Assembly: GCA_025927835.1 (NCBI GenBank)
Contig: JAICKR010000010.1
Span: forward strand, 1 to 39,164
Direction of reading: 5' to 3'
Source of the DNA: Jatrophihabitans sp.
GTDB taxonomy: Bacteria; Actinomycetota; Actinomycetes; Mycobacteriales; Jatrophihabitantaceae
Length of the DNA stretch: 39,164 bases
Every line of letters begins with the position of its first letter. Position 1 is the stretch's first letter. Below, piece after piece: positions 37,798 through 39,164 of this stretch. The notes below the pieces were generated by a model. It was given only the letters and a program-made list of their open reading frames with translations. It had not been told where the DNA came from and searched no databases. Made by a program: the position numbers and the translations under genes.

Positions 37798-38565
37798 ATG
37801 GACCGCGCTGCGACCGATTCGGTGACGTATTCGAGCTACCTGCGGCTGCCGGAGCTGCTGAGCTGCCAATCGCCGGCGACCGGCGAGCACGACGAGCTGC
37901 TGTTCGTGATCATCCATCAGGTCTACGAGCTGTGGTTCAAGCAGATCCTGCACGAGGCGACGCTGTTGCAGCGGCGACTGGAGGACGGCAACGGCTCCGG
38001 CGCGCTGCACACCGCCCGGCGCATCGCCAAGATCCTCAAGACGATCGTCGGTCAGCTCGACGTCCTCGAGACGATGACCCCGCGCCAGTTCGCGTCCTTC
38101 CGGCCGCAGCTCGGCTCGTCCAGCGGCTTCCAGTCCGAACAGTTCCGCGAGCTCGAGGCGGTGCTCGGCCGGCGCGACCTGCCCGATGACGACCCGCGCA
38201 CCGCCGCGGCGCTGGCGCGTCCTTCGGTGTTCGACTCGCTGCTGCGCTTCCTCGCGGTCAGCGGTTACGACGTGCCCGAGCCCGCGCTGGCCCGTGACCC
38301 GCGCGAACCGTGGCACGGCGGCGACCCGTCGATCCTCGCCACGCTCGAGAGTGCATATGCGGACGAGGGCGCGGCGGCCGAGGTGTGCGAGGCGCTCGTC
38401 GATCTCGACGAGGGCATCCAGGAATGGCGGTACCGGCACGTCAAGATGGTCGAGCGGATCATCGGCGCGCGGCGCGGCACCGGCGGTTCGGCCGGCGCCG
38501 ACTACCTGCGCTCGACGCTGTTCCGGCCCGCGTTCCCCGACCTCTGGGACGTCCGCTCCGTCTAG
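37798..38565 (+). CDS. kynA: Tryptophan 2,3-dioxygenase
   Basis: A 255-residue heme dioxygenase opening the tryptophan ring to N-formylkynurenine. YSSYLRLPELLSCQ, HDELLFVIIHQVYELWFKQILHE, FRPQLGSSSGFQS and YRHVKMVERIIGARRGTGGSAGADYL are the family blocks; His214 in YRHVKM is the expected proximal heme ligand. At 255 residues it is a short bacterial form. A kynurenine 3-monooxygenase gene lies directly convergent, so the kynurenine route is grouped here. Kynureninase and formamidase are not in the window. Confidence 0.96.
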   Translation: MDRAATDSVTYSSYLRLPELLSCQSPATGEHDELLFVIIHQVYELWFKQILHEATLLQRRLEDGNGSGALHTARRIAKILKTIVGQLDVLETMTPRQFASFRPQLGSSSGFQSEQFRELEAVLGRRDLPDDDPRTAAALARPSVFDSLLRFLAVSGYDVPEPALARDPREPWHGGDPSILATLESAYADEGAAAEVCEALVDLDEGIQEWRYRHVKMVERIIGARRGTGGSAGADYLRSTLFRPAFPDLWDVRSV

Positions 38566-39164
38566 CCGCCTGACTCTCGTGCTCGCCGGCCGATCAGAAA
38601 CCTCCCGAATCCCGCGAGCACGGCGGCCGCAGCCGCCGCGGTCGCGAGGTTCTGCCGGCGCATCCGGCCGGGGATCTCGGCGTACGGGATCGTGCTGAAC
38701 GAGACGAGTTCGTAGCGCGACACGTACCGCCCGGGCAGCCGCCGCTCCAGCCAGTGCTCGGCGGCCGTGCGCGCCCGGAACACCGGGGAGTTGACCCGGT
38801 CGCGCATCTCGACGAAGTTGTCCAGCGCGAGGTCGGCGATGGTGTCGCAGTTCGCCTTACGCCGTTCCTGGTAGGCGGCCAGCGCCGCCGCCCAGTCACC
38901 GGACGTCTCCGACAGGCACCGGTCGATCTCGATGCAGTCCTCCATCGCGCAGTTCGCGCCCTGCCCGAAGAACGGGACGATCGCGTGCGCGGCGTCGCCG
39001 ACCAGCGCGAGCGTCGCCGCGTCGCCCTCGTGTACCCACGGCCAGCAGCGCACGGTGACGAGCGAGCCGGCGGGGTTGTGCAGGAAGTCGTCGGCGAGCG
39101 TCGGCATCTGGTCGACGACGTCGGGGTAGCGCTTCCGGAAGTGTTCGATGATCTCGCGGTCGGT
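38562..39164 (-). CDS. kmo: Kynurenine 3-monooxygenase, 5' part outside window
   Basis: The C-terminal 200 residues of a FAD monooxygenase; the frame stays open to the window edge. FRKRYPDVVDQMPTLADDFLHNPAGSLVTVRCWPW is the kynurenine-monooxygenase pattern, LALVGDAAHAIVPFFGQGANCAMEDC is the second FAD motif with the Gly-Asp pair, and NFVEMRDRVNSP is diagnostic. A hydrophobic C-terminal segment (LATAAAAAAVLAGFGRFLIG) resembles the membrane tail of eukaryotic enzymes. The product, 3-hydroxykynurenine, feeds NAD synthesis or actinomycin-type antibiotics. The stop shares CTAG with kynA. Confidence 0.9.
   Translation of the reverse strand, partial: TDREIIEHFRKRYPDVVDQMPTLADDFLHNPAGSLVTVRCWPWVHEGDAATLALVGDAAHAIVPFFGQGANCAMEDCIEIDRCLSETSGDWAAALAAYQERRKANCDTIADLALDNFVEMRDRVNSPVFRARTAAEHWLERRLPGRYVSRYELVSFSTIPYAEIPGRMRRQNLATAAAAAAVLAGFGRFLIGRRARESGG

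Overview
The window is uniformly very GC-rich, with frequent GTG starts, dense 1-4 base gene overlaps and several actinobacterial signature families (DUF5302, DUF4235, DUF501, F420-type deazaflavin enzymes, an ECF41-like sigma factor, an FtsB-like protein next to enolase). It reads as the chromosome of an actinomycete (Actinomycetota, perhaps a Frankia- or Jatrophihabitans-like lineage; the genus cannot be fixed from sequence alone). Many genes have a -10-like hexamer exactly 6 bases before the start codon, so leaderless transcription looks common.

Left end (1-5235): a translationally coupled plus-strand cluster of a Gly/Asp/Thr-rich repetitive protein (cut by the window edge), a zinc-ribbon/FHA/PqqD-like/M50 site-2-protease fusion, a membrane Ser/Thr kinase, and a single-pass protein with two ATxLGRR motifs. 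This is the best candidate for an undescribed system: phosphothreonine signalling joined to intramembrane proteolysis. 5232-12656: pirin, a deazaflavin nitroreductase, DUF5302, a flavin reductase and SDR flanking a KstR-like operator, a second membrane kinase with a lipoprotein partner, an ECF41-like sigma factor, a stand-alone LigD-type polymerase and an SRPBCC protein. 12695-15314: a methyltransferase, a SnoaL-like protein, an odd class I tRNA with a UAA anticodon, a thioesterase, a collapsed VapB-VapC remnant and a family 5 uracil-DNA glycosylase.

15366-24585 is a conserved housekeeping block on the minus strand (mfd, SurA-like lipoprotein, mazG, diguanylate cyclase, eno, ftsB-like, DUF501, Ppx/GppA), with a small C-loop hairpin RNA candidate beside mazG. 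24586-31750: two strong hairpins, a sortase-type surface protein with a Pro-Thr stalk, divergent galE/ppc, and an Ada-AlkA/Ogt alkylation-repair operon. 31833-39164: pth, rplY, a decayed F420-dependent luciferase-like oxidoreductase gene, ispE, two coupled coiled-coil proteins of DivIVA/Scy type, a TetR regulator divergent from kynA, and a convergent, truncated kynurenine 3-monooxygenase gene.

No insertion sequence, prophage, CRISPR array or rRNA was seen, and no gene-free stretch exceeds 300 bases. Two gene remnants made by internal deletions (14321-14605 and 33276-33813) show deletional decay in an otherwise compact region.
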